DNA of 64,000 nt from Actinopolyspora mzabensis (GTDB lineage Bacteria > Actinomycetota > Actinomycetes > Mycobacteriales > Pseudonocardiaceae): contig NZ_FNFM01000003.1 in assembly GCF_900101095.1 (NCBI RefSeq), positions 124,001 through 188,000 of the forward strand, read 5' to 3'. How positions within the stretch are numbered: the stretch's first letter is position 1; the number at the start of each line of letters is the position of its first letter. Positions 7,824 through 16,242 of the stretch are shown piece by piece. The notes under the pieces are model-generated. The model did no database searches. It worked only from the letters and a program-made list of their open reading frames with translations, and was not told where the DNA came from. The position numbers and the translations under genes are program-made.

Positions 7824-9095
7824 ATGGAACGAGTCGCAGAGCACAGCACTTCCACCCCGAACCAGGCGGGTGTGACCGAACCCACCGGGTGGGACAGAAC
7901 CCGGATCATTCTCGTACTGGGCGCCCTGGTTGCCCTGGTTCCGCTGACCATCGACATGTACCTGCCCGCCCTGCCCGACATCGGTGAGAGCCTGGGGGCG
8001 AGTTCCTCGCAGACACAGCTGACGCTGACCGGCACCCTGCTCGGTCTCGGACTCGGCCAGTTGTTCATGGGGCCGTTCTCCGACGCTGTGGGACGCCGGA
8101 TCCCCCTGATCGTGGGAATCTCGTTACACGTCGTGGCCTCGTTGTTGTGCTTGCTCGCCCCGAACATCCTGGTGCTGGGGATCCTTCGGGTGCTGCAGGG
8201 CGCGGGCGGTGCCGCGGCCATGGTCGTCGCGCTGGCCTCGGTCAGCGATCTGTTCACCGGACGTACCGCCGCGACCACGTTGTCCCGGCTGATGCTGGTC
8301 AACGGAGCGGCACCGATCCTGGCGCCGACCCTGGGCGGCGTCATCCTGCTGCAGTTGTCCTGGCGCGGCGTGTTCGCCGTGCTGGCCGTGCTGGGCGTTC
8401 TGCTGTTGGTGCTGGCCTCGCTGGCACTACGCGAGAGCCTGCCGCCCGAGCGCAGGCACAAGGGCGGTATAAAACCGGTGGTGCGCTCCTACCGGGAACT
8501 GCTCACCGATGGTCAGTTCATGGTCATGGTCCTGGTTGCAGCGCTCGGCATGTCCGCGTTGTTCTCCTACATCTCCGGTGCCTCGTTCGTGCTGCAGGAG
8601 CAGTTCGGACTCAACCAGCAGCAGTTCGGCCTGGTATTCGGGCTCGGAGCCCTCATGATCATCGGGGCCACGCAGTTCAACGTCGTGCTGCTGCGCAAGT
8701 TCTCCTCGCAGCAGATCGTGTTCGGCGCGTTGGCCAGCGCCACGACGGCCGGACTCGTGCTGACCCTGTTCACCACCACCGGACTCGGCGGGATCGCCGG
8801 ATTCTTCGTGCCGCTGCTGTTCGTGCTGGGCTCGGTCGGCTTCGTACTGCCGAACGCCCCCGCCCTGGCACTTTCCCGGCACGGTGACTCCGGGGGAACG
8901 GCAGCCGCGCTGTTGGGTGCCGGACAGTTCGGTCTCGGAGCTTTCACCGCCCCAATCGTCGGCCTGCTCGGCAACGACGCCTCCGCGTTGGCGATCGCGA
9001 TGACAGCGGGTGTGCTGATCGCGCTGCTCGCTCTCACCGCCGTGACCATGGCGGGAAACCGTCGCAACGCGGCGGACTCGCGAGCCACTACGTGA
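7824..9095 (+). CDS. Bcr/CflA-type multidrug efflux MFS transporter
   Basis: A 423-residue, 12-helix membrane protein. ATG 7824 follows a GGAAGG site and is preferred to the upstream in-frame ATG at 7776. The first helix carries LVPLTIDMYLPALPDI, the hallmark of the drug:H+ antiporter-1 Bcr/CflA group, and motif A of MFS proteins is seen as GPFSDAVGRRIPLI between helices 2 and 3. Motif C-like GAAPILAPTLGG lies in helix 5. Such proteins export antibiotics such as bicyclomycin, chloramphenicol or sulfonamides; the substrate here is unknown. A hairpin terminator follows. Confidence 0.9.
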   Translation: MERVAEHSTSTPNQAGVTEPTGWDRTRIILVLGALVALVPLTIDMYLPALPDIGESLGASSSQTQLTLTGTLLGLGLGQLFMGPFSDAVGRRIPLIVGISLHVVASLLCLLAPNILVLGILRVLQGAGGAAAMVVALASVSDLFTGRTAATTLSRLMLVNGAAPILAPTLGGVILLQLSWRGVFAVLAVLGVLLLVLASLALRESLPPERRHKGGIKPVVRSYRELLTDGQFMVMVLVAALGMSALFSYISGASFVLQEQFGLNQQQFGLVFGLGALMIIGATQFNVVLLRKFSSQQIVFGALASATTAGLVLTLFTTTGLGGIAGFFVPLLFVLGSVGFVLPNAPALALSRHGDSGGTAAALLGAGQFGLGAFTAPIVGLLGNDASALAIAMTAGVLIALLALTAVTMAGNRRNAADSRATT

Positions 9096-9152
9096 GTCCG
9101 GTTCCGAGGGTCCCCCCGGCTGAGCCCGGCCGGTTCGGCCTCCGAGTCCGCC

Positions 9153-9180
9153 CGGGGCGGTGTCCTATGACGCCGCCCCG
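9153..9180 (+). terminator. Terminator after the Bcr/CflA exporter
   Basis: An 8-bp stem CGGGGCGG (9153-9160) / CCGCCCCG (9173-9180) with a 12-base loop lies 58 bp after the exporter stop and 128 bp before the next gene. Confidence 0.55.
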
Positions 9181-9308
9181 CCGTCGACGCCGCCCGCCGT
9201 GTTTTCCGCGACCGGGAGATCCGGGGTGTTCGAAACGGCCGGGATGCGGCTATCTTCTGCGGAACCCGGAACGGGGTTCGATCTGCTGCACGGCTTTGAG
9301 GGAAACGC

Positions 9309-10601
9309 ATGTCACTGGCGGACAACATCGGCAACATCGGCCGCGCGATCCAGACGCGTATCTACCGAGAAGGGGTTTACGGCCGCAAGCCCCGGGTCCC
9401 GGTCGATCCGCGGCGGCTGAGCCTGGCCGCCCGCTCGGCGATTTCGCGACGGGCCTGGAACTACCTGCAGGGCTCGGCCGGTACGGAAAGTACCGCCTCG
9501 GCCAACAGGGCCGCGTTCGAGCGCCACCGGATCGTCCCCGGCATGCTTCGTGACGTCTCCGCCAGGAATCTCGGGACAGAGCTGTTCGGCCGCGCCGTAC
9601 CCGCCCCGTTGTTCCTCTCTCCCATCGGGGTGCTGGAACTCGTCCATCGCCACGGGGACCTCGCGGTCGCCCGTGCCGCCGCGGCCACCGGTGTTCCCGT
9701 GACGCTGTCCACCCAGGCCTCCTACTCGATGGAGCGGGTCGCCGAGGTCGCCCCGGAGGCCGTCCGTTGGTTCCAGCTGTACTGGAGCAGTGACGACGAC
9801 CTCGTAACCAGCATGCTCCGCCGCGCCGAGGAGTCGGGCTGCGAGGCCATCGTGATCACACTGGACACGCACGTGCTCGGCTGGCGTCCCCGTGATCTCG
9901 ACGCGGGCTTCCTGCCGTTCGCGCACGGTCAGGGCATCGCGCAGTACACCGCGGACCCCGTGTTCGCCTCCCTGGTACGGCGACGTGTCAAGCGTCCGGC
10001 GACTTCCCCCGCTCCCACCCCCACACCACAGGCGCTGCGGGCGTTGTGGTCGATGAGCCGCAGCCACCCCGGCCCGCTGCTCGCCAATCTGCGTTCGCCG
10101 TATCCGCGAGCTGCGGTCGAGACGTTCCTGGACGTGTTCTCCCGGTCCTCGCTGACCTGGCCCGAACTCGACTTCGTCCGACAACGGACCAACCTGCCGA
10201 TCGTGTTGAAGGGCTTGCAGCACGTCGAGGACGCACGGCGTGCCCTCGACGCCGGGGTGGACGGCATCCTCGTGTCCAACCACGGTGGCCGTCAGATCGA
10301 CGGCGCTCTCGGGGCGCTGGACGCCTTGCCCGGAATCGTGGCCGAAGTGGGCGGCCGGATTCCCGTGCTGTTCGACAGTGGGATCCGAACGGGGGCGGAC
10401 GTGTGCAAGGCGCTGGCGCTCGGCGCGACCGCGGCGGGTATCGGCAGGCCCTATGCCTACGGACTGGCCGCGGGCGGTGCCGAGGGGGTACGCACCGTGC
10501 TCGAACACCTGGTGGCCGAGCTCGACATCACCATGGCGCTGGCCGGAGTCGCCGAACCGGCCGAGCTCGACCCCGGGCTGCTGCGATCGGTTCACAGCTG
10601 A
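9309..10601 (+). CDS. FMN-dependent alpha-hydroxy acid oxidase/dehydrogenase
   Basis: A 430-residue TIM-barrel flavoprotein of the glycolate oxidase/lactate dehydrogenase/lactate monooxygenase family. Visible motifs are the FMN-contacting PLFLSPIGVLELVH, TLSTQASYSMERV, WFQLYW, VITLDT, IVLKGL (FMN-contacting Lys) and SNHGGRQIDG, which contains the catalytic His-Gly-Gly-Arg; the C-terminal phosphate-binding part reads VLFDSGIRTGADVCKALALGATAAGIGRPYAYG. The N-terminal extension (about 45 residues) and length fit the lactate 2-monooxygenase-like branch. It oxidises a 2-hydroxy acid, probably L-lactate or a relative, to the keto acid; the electron acceptor is not readable. GAGGG precedes the ATG. 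Confidence 0.9.
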   Translation: MSLADNIGNIGRAIQTRIYREGVYGRKPRVPVDPRRLSLAARSAISRRAWNYLQGSAGTESTASANRAAFERHRIVPGMLRDVSARNLGTELFGRAVPAPLFLSPIGVLELVHRHGDLAVARAAAATGVPVTLSTQASYSMERVAEVAPEAVRWFQLYWSSDDDLVTSMLRRAEESGCEAIVITLDTHVLGWRPRDLDAGFLPFAHGQGIAQYTADPVFASLVRRRVKRPATSPAPTPTPQALRALWSMSRSHPGPLLANLRSPYPRAAVETFLDVFSRSSLTWPELDFVRQRTNLPIVLKGLQHVEDARRALDAGVDGILVSNHGGRQIDGALGALDALPGIVAEVGGRIPVLFDSGIRTGADVCKALALGATAAGIGRPYAYGLAAGGAEGVRTVLEHLVAELDITMALAGVAEPAELDPGLLRSVHS

Positions 10602-10625
10602 GTCCCGCGCTCGGGTCGCACCGGT

Positions 10626-10892
10626 TCAAACGGCGCGCATTGTCCAGTCGTGCAGCCCGATCATCACGGTCGCGAGCGCGACCCCCAGGAAGAAGCCCGC
10701 TCCCTCACCGAGTACCAGGCACAGCAGCGCGCACGCGTAGGAGAAGACGATTATCCCCGTGCGGAGGTTGAATCGTAGTCCGCGCGACGGACGGTAACCG
10801 TCCTTGCTCATGAGTTCGGCCAGGTGTGGGTCGTCACCGCTGAGCTGGTGCTCGATCTCGTCCAGCCTGCGCCGTTCGTACCGATCGAGCAT
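10626..10892 (-). CDS. DUF3040 family membrane protein
   Basis: An 88-residue protein starting at ATG 10892, with a GGGAGG site upstream. The N-terminus LDRYERRRLDEIEHQLSGDDPHLAELM is the DUF3040 signature, followed by two membrane helices. Its role is unknown; the family is restricted to actinobacteria. A second copy is at 25662-25922. It is divergent from the DUF7144 gene and sits at the edge of the stress island. Confidence 0.85.
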   Translation of the reverse strand: MLDRYERRRLDEIEHQLSGDDPHLAELMSKDGYRPSRGLRFNLRTGIIVFSYACALLCLVLGEGAGFFLGVALATVMIGLHDWTMRAV

Positions 10893-11209
10893 GGCCCACC
10901 TCCCAGGCCGTGGTGTCGTCACCGCAAGCATCGTCGTATCCGGTGGCGCTTCCGAAGGGTCTTATGTCATTCGTTCCCGGCTGACGAGGTCACGACACGC
11001 TGTCCGGGGGGCCGCATCACCATTCAGTGATCGTTCATCGCCGTTCCCACGGGACCTTGTGCCCTATGGGCAGTGGTGTGCCCTGCCTAGGCTGAACTCG
11101 TCGAACGGTCGACCGATTCCGTTGCTCGTGGTTCAACGGTGTTCACCCGAGGCCGCTCGACAAAACGAATCCCATTCGCAGGATCCGTTTGAGGGGGGAG
11201 CGTGGACAA
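10893..11209. promoter_or_regulatory. 317-bp divergent promoter region with best DosR-box candidate
   Basis: Region between a DUF3040 and a DUF7144 gene. Bases 11051-11065 read GGGACCTTGTGCCCT, matching 10 of 12 specified positions of the mycobacterial DosR motif GGGACTTNNGNCCCT, and a possible -10 box TAGGCT lies about 20 bp downstream on the plus strand. Just after it GCCC-TAT-GGGC (11061-11071) forms an overlapping palindrome. The assignment depends on the DevR-like regulator at 20551-21198. Confidence 0.45.
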
Positions 11210-11644
11210 ATGGCACACGCCGAGCGCGAAACCGGATCACCGGGCGACCGTTCCCACGGGCTCCTGGCCAGCGGTGTGGAGATGTTCGCCGGCGTGCTGA
11301 TGCTGATCATCGGACTTTTCCACGTCGTCGTCGGCCTCACGGCACTGCTGCAGAGCTCGTTCTACGTGGTTGCCGCGGGTTATTTCTTCGGTGCCGACAT
11401 CACGGTATGGGGATGGGTGCATGTGGCGCTGGGCCTGTTGGTGGGTGCCACCGGGGCGGCACTGCTGTCGCAACAGCGCTGGGCACGCCTCACCGGTATC
11501 ACGATCGTCGCGGTGAGCGCACTGGGCAATTTCCTGTTCATCCCGTTCCAACCGCTGTGGTCGGTACTGATCATCGCGGTGGACGTGGTGGTGATCTGGG
11601 CACTGGCCACCCAGGTGCGCGGACTTCCGGCAACACGTGAGTAA
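11210..11644 (+). CDS. DUF7144-type four-helix membrane protein
   Basis: A 144-residue protein with a hydrophilic N-terminus and four membrane helices; the motif-like parts are GVLMLIIGLFHVVVGLTALL, YFFGADITVWGWVHVALGLLV and ALGNFLFIPFQPLWSVLIIAVDVVVIWAL. It matches the actinobacterial DUF7144 family, of unknown function. ATG 11210 is used here; a TTG at 11189 is in frame but overlaps the G-rich ribosome site. The gene follows the candidate DosR box. Confidence 0.8.
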   Translation: MAHAERETGSPGDRSHGLLASGVEMFAGVLMLIIGLFHVVVGLTALLQSSFYVVAAGYFFGADITVWGWVHVALGLLVGATGAALLSQQRWARLTGITIVAVSALGNFLFIPFQPLWSVLIIAVDVVVIWALATQVRGLPATRE

Positions 11645-11720
11645 TATTCGTAAACCTGGGCGTGGCCTTTCCGTCAACAACTCGATCACTTGTGGTGATA
11701 ACGGTGTGCCCACCATCATG

Positions 11721-11735
11721 GGGACACCGGCCCAC
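11721..11735 (+). promoter_or_regulatory. Weak DosR-box-like site before the DUF1876 gene
   Basis: GGGACACCGGCCCAC matches 8 of 12 specified positions of the DosR motif, about 150 bp before the DUF1876 start. This is a weak match that could be chance in GC-rich DNA. Confidence 0.2.
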
Positions 11736-11886
11736 CACGCGAATGTGATCCCGGTGCTTCCCCCTTTCCGGACAACGGCCGGGCAAGTCGGATGCGATAC
11801 CCGTACAGCATCGGGAGCCGTAGCGCATCGACCGGCGGGGCCGGAAGAAGCGGTTCCGAGCACTCGTGGGCGAAGAGGAGAAAATC

Positions 11887-12156
11887 ATGATTGCCACAGA
11901 GGAATGGTCGGTGACGATTTTCATCGACGAACGCGAGGATCGAACACACGCCGAGGCCAGACTGCACCGGCAGTACCAGCCGGAGGTGCGGGCCAACGGC
12001 CTGGCCCGCCGTAATCCACACGACAGCAACATTCCGCGAATCGGTGCCGAACTCGCCGCCTCGCGTGCGCTGTCACAGCTGGCGCATCAGTTGCTCGACG
12101 CATCCATCGCCGACGTCGAGCAGTCCACCGGTGAACCGGCCTACTTCCACACCTAG
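11887..12156 (+). CDS. DUF1876 protein (Rv1738/Rv2632c family)
   Basis: An 89-residue protein. ATG 11887 follows a GAGGAG site. The signature WSVTIFIDEREDRTHAEARL, GLARRNP, PRIGAELAASRALSQLAHQLLDA defines DUF1876, a small dimeric fold. In Mycobacterium tuberculosis the paralogues Rv1738 and Rv2632c belong to the hypoxia (DosR) or starvation response, and Rv1738 structurally resembles ribosome hibernation factors. The surrounding universal stress genes support the same role here. Confidence 0.88.
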   Translation: MIATEEWSVTIFIDEREDRTHAEARLHRQYQPEVRANGLARRNPHDSNIPRIGAELAASRALSQLAHQLLDASIADVEQSTGEPAYFHT

Positions 12157-12198
12157 GAACGCCGCGGGCACGCCCAGGAACGCTGCGGGGGCGTGTCC
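12157..12198. repeat. Imperfect tandem repeat after the DUF1876 gene
   Basis: Two adjacent near-identical units of about 20 bp (aggaacgccgcgggcacgcc and aggaacgctgcgggggcgtg) directly follow the DUF1876 stop codon. Function unknown. Confidence 0.5.
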
Positions 12199-12368
12199 AG
12201 CCGTTTTCCGCGGTCGCTCGGGTGATGGGGGGCTCCCACCGGTCCTGGCCGAGGTCGGACCGCACACTCGGCTCGGACTGGGAGCGCGTTCCGAGGTAAG
12301 GGCACGGTTGGCCGGGGTGCTGTTCGAACGCGCGGACCGCCGTCACCACACCGGTGCCTGGGCGAACG

Positions 12369-13274
12369 TCAGTGCACCACGGCAACCGGACACTGTGCGT
12401 AGTGCGCGACGGCATAGCTGACCGAGCCGAGCAGGCTCGATCTGATCGGCCCCCTGCCGTGGCTGCCCACGACCAACAGATCGGCCTGCTCCGAGGCCGA
12501 GAACAACGCGTCCGCGGCCCCTTCGTTGGTCACCACCTCGCTCCGCAGCACGACATCCGGATACTTCTCGCGTTGTCCGGCCACCGATTCCGAAAGCACC
12601 CGTTGACAGGTCTCGTCTACCTCTTCCCAGTTGAGTTTGCGGCGGGCGGATACCGACAGGGCGTACTTACGGATCTCGTTCCACGCCAACAGAGCCACCA
12701 GCTCGACCCCGTGGCGGAAGGCGAACTCATAGGCGAAGTCGATGGCCCGCTGGCTACCTCGGGAACCGTCGACCCCCACCACCACTCTGGTGAACTCGGT
12801 CGGGGTGCTGGTGATTCGTTCGTTCTCCTGTTCGCCCCGCACCACAACTACGGGAAGCTCGGCGGTACGAACGAGTTCGGCAGAGGTCGAACCGAGCAGC
12901 ACACGCCAGGGGCGGGTCTGCTCCGGAGCCCCCAGCACCAACATCTCGGCTCCTTCGGCGGACTCGCCGAGAATCTTGGCGGGATGTCCCATCCGTATCG
13001 AGGTGTCTATTGCCAGCTGTGGGAGTTCCGCACTACATTCGGCCACCATCGCACGGAGCTCGTTCTCCGATTCGGTGCGCAGCGGTTCCGACTCCACTGC
13101 CTCACTGGGCAGGTGTATGCGGGTGATCTGTTCCAACGGTACGGGGACGGCGCGGACGATCAACAGCGACCGTTGTCTGCTGGCTGCCTCGAAAGCCGCC
13201 CACCGCACCGTCTGCCGTGAGTGTTCGAGTTCGTCGAACCCGACGACGACCTTGCCGGTTCGCTCCGCGCTCAT
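12369..13274 (-). CDS. Universal stress protein, two USP domains
   Basis: A 301-residue protein from ATG 13274 (GAAGGG nine bases upstream); a longer ATG at 13325 lacks a ribosome site. Domain 1 (about 9-145) begins KVVVGFDELEHS and has a degenerate nucleotide loop LGAPEQTRPWRVLLGS, where the G-x2-G pair is lost. Domain 2 (about 155-300) begins RVVVGVDGSRGSQ and keeps the loop VGSHGRGPIRSSLLGS. Only the second domain is therefore likely to bind ATP in the standard way. Tandem USPs of this kind (for example Rv2623) slow growth in hypoxia in mycobacteria. Confidence 0.92.
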   Translation of the reverse strand: MSAERTGKVVVGFDELEHSRQTVRWAAFEAASRQRSLLIVRAVPVPLEQITRIHLPSEAVESEPLRTESENELRAMVAECSAELPQLAIDTSIRMGHPAKILGESAEGAEMLVLGAPEQTRPWRVLLGSTSAELVRTAELPVVVVRGEQENERITSTPTEFTRVVVGVDGSRGSQRAIDFAYEFAFRHGVELVALLAWNEIRKYALSVSARRKLNWEEVDETCQRVLSESVAGQREKYPDVVLRSEVVTNEGAADALFSASEQADLLVVGSHGRGPIRSSLLGSVSYAVAHYAQCPVAVVH

Positions 13275-13351
13275 CGCTGCCAACCCTTCGAGTTCGCCCG
13301 TCGCGACGATTCGTGCCGAGACCATGATGTCGTTTCACGAGCGATCGAGCA

Positions 13352-13374
13352 GTCCCGTTCCTCGCGAACGGGAC
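13352..13374. terminator. Hairpin between two minus-strand USP genes
   Basis: Perfect 9-bp arms GTCCCGTTC (13352-13360) and GAACGGGAC (13366-13374) with a 5-base loop. It lies about 120 bp after the stop of the upstream single-domain USP gene and about 80 bp before the start of the tandem USP gene. A terminator or a leader hairpin are both possible. Confidence 0.45.
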
Positions 13375-13492
13375 CCCGAACACTTCGAAGGGGGTGAGTG
13401 ACCGTCCATTCGAACTCCGGCCACCGGAGGTGGACCCCCGAAGGAGGTCCCACCGAGTGTGCACAGCGAGGAAGCGAATCGACAGCGCCCTG

Positions 13493-13930
13493 CTATTCGC
13501 TGCGTTCGCGTACCACGACCACCGGACACGGCGCGTGATGTACGCAGTGTTGGCTGACCGACCCCAGCAACGCGCCGGTGAAACCGCCGTGTCCACGACT
13601 GCCCACGACCAGTAGATCGGCGTCCTCGGCCGCATCCAGCAGGGCCCCGGCGGGAATTCCCCGCACTACTCGTTGCCGTATCCCGACATCGACCCCGAGC
13701 TGGCTGACGGCGTCGGCGACCGCCTGCGACAACCGCTGTTCGGCCCGCTGATCGATGTCCTCCTCCGGAATCGGGGCGCCCAGGCCGTAGTAGCTCGGAT
13801 GCGTCCAGGCGATCAACGCGGTGACTTCCGCTCCGCTGTTGGACGCGTAGCGTAGTGCCCAGGACAGTGCTTCTGCCGCGCCCGAGGAGCCGTCCACACC
13901 GACGACCACTCGTTCCTGTTCGGTACTCAT
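13493..13930 (-). CDS. Universal stress protein, single domain
   Basis: A 145-residue protein; ATG 13930 follows a run of G. It begins ERVVVGVDGSSGAAEAL and ends with the ATP-binding loop VGSRGHGGFTGALLGSVSQHCVHHAPCPVVVV. It is very similar to its neighbour at 14006-14458 over the last 40 codons, at the DNA level as well, which suggests duplication. Expected role: cytoplasmic ATP-binding stress factor. Confidence 0.93.
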   Translation of the reverse strand: MSTEQERVVVGVDGSSGAAEALSWALRYASNSGAEVTALIAWTHPSYYGLGAPIPEEDIDQRAEQRLSQAVADAVSQLGVDVGIRQRVVRGIPAGALLDAAEDADLLVVGSRGHGGFTGALLGSVSQHCVHHAPCPVVVVRERSE

Positions 13931-13976
13931 CGCGTCCCCCCATGCCTTCGAGCGGTTTGTCGCTGATCAGGAGCGC

Positions 13977-13991
13977 GGGAACGGTTGCCCT
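13977..13991 (+). promoter_or_regulatory. Weak DosR-box-like site between two USP genes
   Basis: GGGAACGGTTGCCCT matches 8 of 12 specified DosR positions and shares the GGGA-C---TGCCCT frame with the better site at 11051. It lies 47 bp before the start of the USP gene at 13930. Tentative. Confidence 0.25.
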
Positions 13992-14005
13992 GGGTTCATC
14001 GTGTC

Positions 14006-14458
14006 TTATCGGGAGCCGCCGTGCTGGTCAGCCCGTACGACCACGACCGGTGTGCGGGCATGTGCCACGCAGTGTTGGCTGACCGACCCCAGCAACGCGC
14101 CGGTGAAACCGCCGTGTCCACGACTGCCCACCACGAGCAGTGCGGCCGCCGTCTCGTTCGCCACGTCCAGCAGCGCTCTGGCCGGATGCCCCTGGACCAC
14201 CTCGCGGTGCGAGACCACGGAGGTCTCCTCACCGAGGGTTTCCGCGAGCACGGCGTTGAGCGTCCGTGCCGCGTCCCTGTCGAGATCCGCACCGTTCGGT
14301 ACTTCCCAACCGTAGATCGGTGGGTACTCCCAGGCGATCACGGCCGTTATCTCCCCCTCGGTGAGCCGGGCCTGCCGGCCAGCCCAGCGAAGTGCTGCCT
14401 TCGAGGCCGGTGAGCCGTCGACACCGACAGTGATCCGATAGGTGGTTTCCTCAGTCAT
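14006..14458 (-). CDS. Universal stress protein, single domain
   Basis: A 150-residue protein from ATG 14458, preceded by GGAGGGG; a GTG directly before it is the alternative. It opens TYRITVGVDGSPASKAALRWA and carries the complete ATP loop VGSRGHGGFTGALLGSVSQHCVAHA. It is a close paralogue of the next gene downstream (13493-13930), and the shared stretch near the 3' ends (13542-13602 and 14078-14138) is almost identical DNA. Confidence 0.93.
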   Translation of the reverse strand: MTEETTYRITVGVDGSPASKAALRWAGRQARLTEGEITAVIAWEYPPIYGWEVPNGADLDRDAARTLNAVLAETLGEETSVVSHREVVQGHPARALLDVANETAAALLVVGSRGHGGFTGALLGSVSQHCVAHARTPVVVVRADQHGGSR

Positions 14459-14814
14459 CACGCCCCTCCACCTCCACGTTCTCCCGAGCGGAGCGAGCTC
14501 GCATTTCGGTCATGGCGTACCGGGGCGGAGACGCGGGCTGTGAACGGCCCGCCCTCCCGGGCTCAGGAAGAAAACTGCTCCTCCCGGACCCCAACTCACA
14601 CGGATGGAGAGTGAAACGTCTCTGTCCAACCAACAGTGCACGGGGGCACACAGGAAAAAGAGAACAGAGCTGATCCACCCCGGCGAGTCGTGGAGCCGTG
14701 TCGAGCACCGTTCCGGAAGCAGGCGCGGCGGGACCCACGCTCGACACGTCCGAAACGAGCCGGCGGGCTCGTCCGACGCGGGCGATCTGTGCGCTGTTGC
14801 CCGACCATCCGGGT
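14459..14814. other. 356-bp divergent region between two USP genes
   Basis: Divergent promoters for the USP genes at 14458 and 14815 are expected here. I see no convincing DosR box, no RNA gene and no clear terminator. An in-frame GTG at 14698 could extend the right-hand USP by 39 residues, but that extension has no USP similarity. Confidence 0.4.
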
Positions 14815-15696
14815 ATGGCGACTTCACACAACGGCAGGATCGTCGTGGGAACCGACGGCTCGGACTCGGCGGTGCGTGCTGCGCTGTGGGCTGCCGACGA
14901 GGCACGACGTCGCTCGGCCGTGCTGCGGCTGGTGCACGGGTACGCGATGCCGGCAAAAGGGTACCCGCGATTTCTCGTGCCGATGCGTGCCCTTCGCAAC
15001 GGGCTCCGCGCCCAGGCGCGGACAGCGCTGCACACCACGAGCGAGACCGTGCGCGCAGCCGTACCCGCTATCGAGATCGAGACCCGCATAGTCGAGGCTC
15101 CACCGGCCGTTGCGCTGCTTCGGGAGTCCCACGGCTCCCTGCTGACCGTTGTCGGTTCGCGCGGCCTCGGGGGTTTCAGCGGGATGCTGGTCGGTTCGGT
15201 GGCGATGGCACTGGTGGGCCACTCGAGTGTCCCCACAGTGGTGGTACGGGATGAGGATTCGCGCGATCCGGCGCACCGTTCCCTGCCCGTCGTGGTCGGT
15301 GTGGACGGTTCCCCGGCCAGTTCGGCCGCAGTGGCGTTCGCCTTCCAAGAAGCCGCGGCTCGCGGGGTCGCGTTGACCGCCGTGCACGTCGGCAAGGGCG
15401 ACCACGCGTCCCCTTCCGAAACGGAATCGGACCGCGCGCTGCTCTCCGAACGGACCGCCGGGTGGCAGGAAGACTGTCCCGATGTGCCGCTGGAACAGCT
15501 CGTGGTCACCGGGCACGTGGTACGCACCCTGCTCGAGGTCGCCTCCCGCGCTCAGCTGCTCGTGGTGGGCAATCGGGGAACCGGGGGGTTCCACGGGATG
15601 TTGCTCGGCTCGACCAGCCGTTCACTCGTCGTGCACGCGCCCTGCCCGCTGGCAGTGGTAGGCGCCGAGGACGTTACCGGAACAGCCGTCGCCTAG
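14815..15696 (+). CDS. Universal stress protein, two USP domains
   Basis: A 293-residue protein starting at ATG 14815, where USP similarity begins. Both domains retain their ATP loops: VGSRGLGGFSGMLVGSVA in the first and VGNRGTGGFHGMLLGSTS in the second. Each domain opens with VVGTDGSDS or VVGVDGSPA. The gene converges on the flavin-fold gene at 15748, with a shared bidirectional hairpin between them. Confidence 0.93.
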   Translation: MATSHNGRIVVGTDGSDSAVRAALWAADEARRRSAVLRLVHGYAMPAKGYPRFLVPMRALRNGLRAQARTALHTTSETVRAAVPAIEIETRIVEAPPAVALLRESHGSLLTVVGSRGLGGFSGMLVGSVAMALVGHSSVPTVVVRDEDSRDPAHRSLPVVVGVDGSPASSAAVAFAFQEAAARGVALTAVHVGKGDHASPSETESDRALLSERTAGWQEDCPDVPLEQLVVTGHVVRTLLEVASRAQLLVVGNRGTGGFHGMLLGSTSRSLVVHAPCPLAVVGAEDVTGTAVA

Positions 15697-15738
15697 TGGG
15701 ACTCCGGCTGCCACGGCGAGAACACACCGGAACTCGGA

Positions 15739-15755
15739 CGGGCTGCACTAGCCCG
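15739..15755. terminator. Bidirectional hairpin between convergent genes
   Basis: Perfect 6-bp stem CGGGCT / AGCCCG with a 5-base loop, spanning the stop codon of the minus-strand flavin-fold gene and 42 bp beyond the USP stop. Confidence 0.45.
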
Positions 15756-16173
15756 GGGCTTCGCTGGTCACGTGCGGCAGTGCCAGTCGTCGTCCGGTTA
15801 CCATCTCGAACGGTATTCGCAGGAAGTAGTCCCGCAGCGGCACCCAGGAAGATTTGGCCGGATCAGCCAGTGTGACCAGCTGGTCGATGTCTTGGATCCG
15901 TTCGGCGCGCCCGTGGACTATCACGCTCCACCCCGACCGGGTCGCCAGATCGATGTGGTCGGCCTCGAAGGCCACCACGTTCCCGTTGAGTTTGGAGAGG
16001 CTTCCCTCACGGCCGGTGCGGATCACCACGCTCGCGCCGTCCACCACGAAGTTCACGGGTCGAATGGCGGGCAGAGCCTCGTCGGTGAACACCACTCGGC
16101 CCACCTGCGCGGAGGACAGCAGCACGATGCTCTCCCGCGTGGTCAGGGAACGAAGCTCGTTGTGTGTGTTCAT
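15748..16173 (-). CDS. Pyridoxamine 5'-phosphate oxidase-like flavin-binding protein
   Basis: A 141-residue protein from ATG 16173. It has the split-barrel pattern of the PPOX-like family: SSAQVGRVVFTDEALPAIRPVNFVVDGASVVIRTG, then VVAFEADHIDLATRSGWSVIVHGRAERI. Relatives bind FMN, F420 or haem and are common in actinobacterial redox-stress clusters. The enzyme reaction cannot be predicted. It is divergent from the USP at 16351. Confidence 0.85.
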   Translation of the reverse strand: MNTHNELRSLTTRESIVLLSSAQVGRVVFTDEALPAIRPVNFVVDGASVVIRTGREGSLSKLNGNVVAFEADHIDLATRSGWSVIVHGRAERIQDIDQLVTLADPAKSSWVPLRDYFLRIPFEMVTGRRLALPHVTSEAPG

Positions 16174-16242
16174 CGTGGGGATCCCGGTGGTATTCGTCGG
16201 GTTCGTAACGCCAACGGTCCACCAACTCCCCTCCGACACCAC

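Noticed and set aside
7703-8461. 252-codon minus-strand frame over the Bcr/CflA exporter
   Set aside because: Antisense shadow of a clear membrane transporter gene.
11721-11735. A strong DosR box before the DUF1876 gene
   Set aside because: Only 8 of 12 specified positions match, which is not convincing in GC-rich DNA; kept only as a low-confidence feature.
12157-12198. CRISPR-like repeat
   Set aside because: Only two adjacent imperfect units with no spacers; no cas gene in the window.
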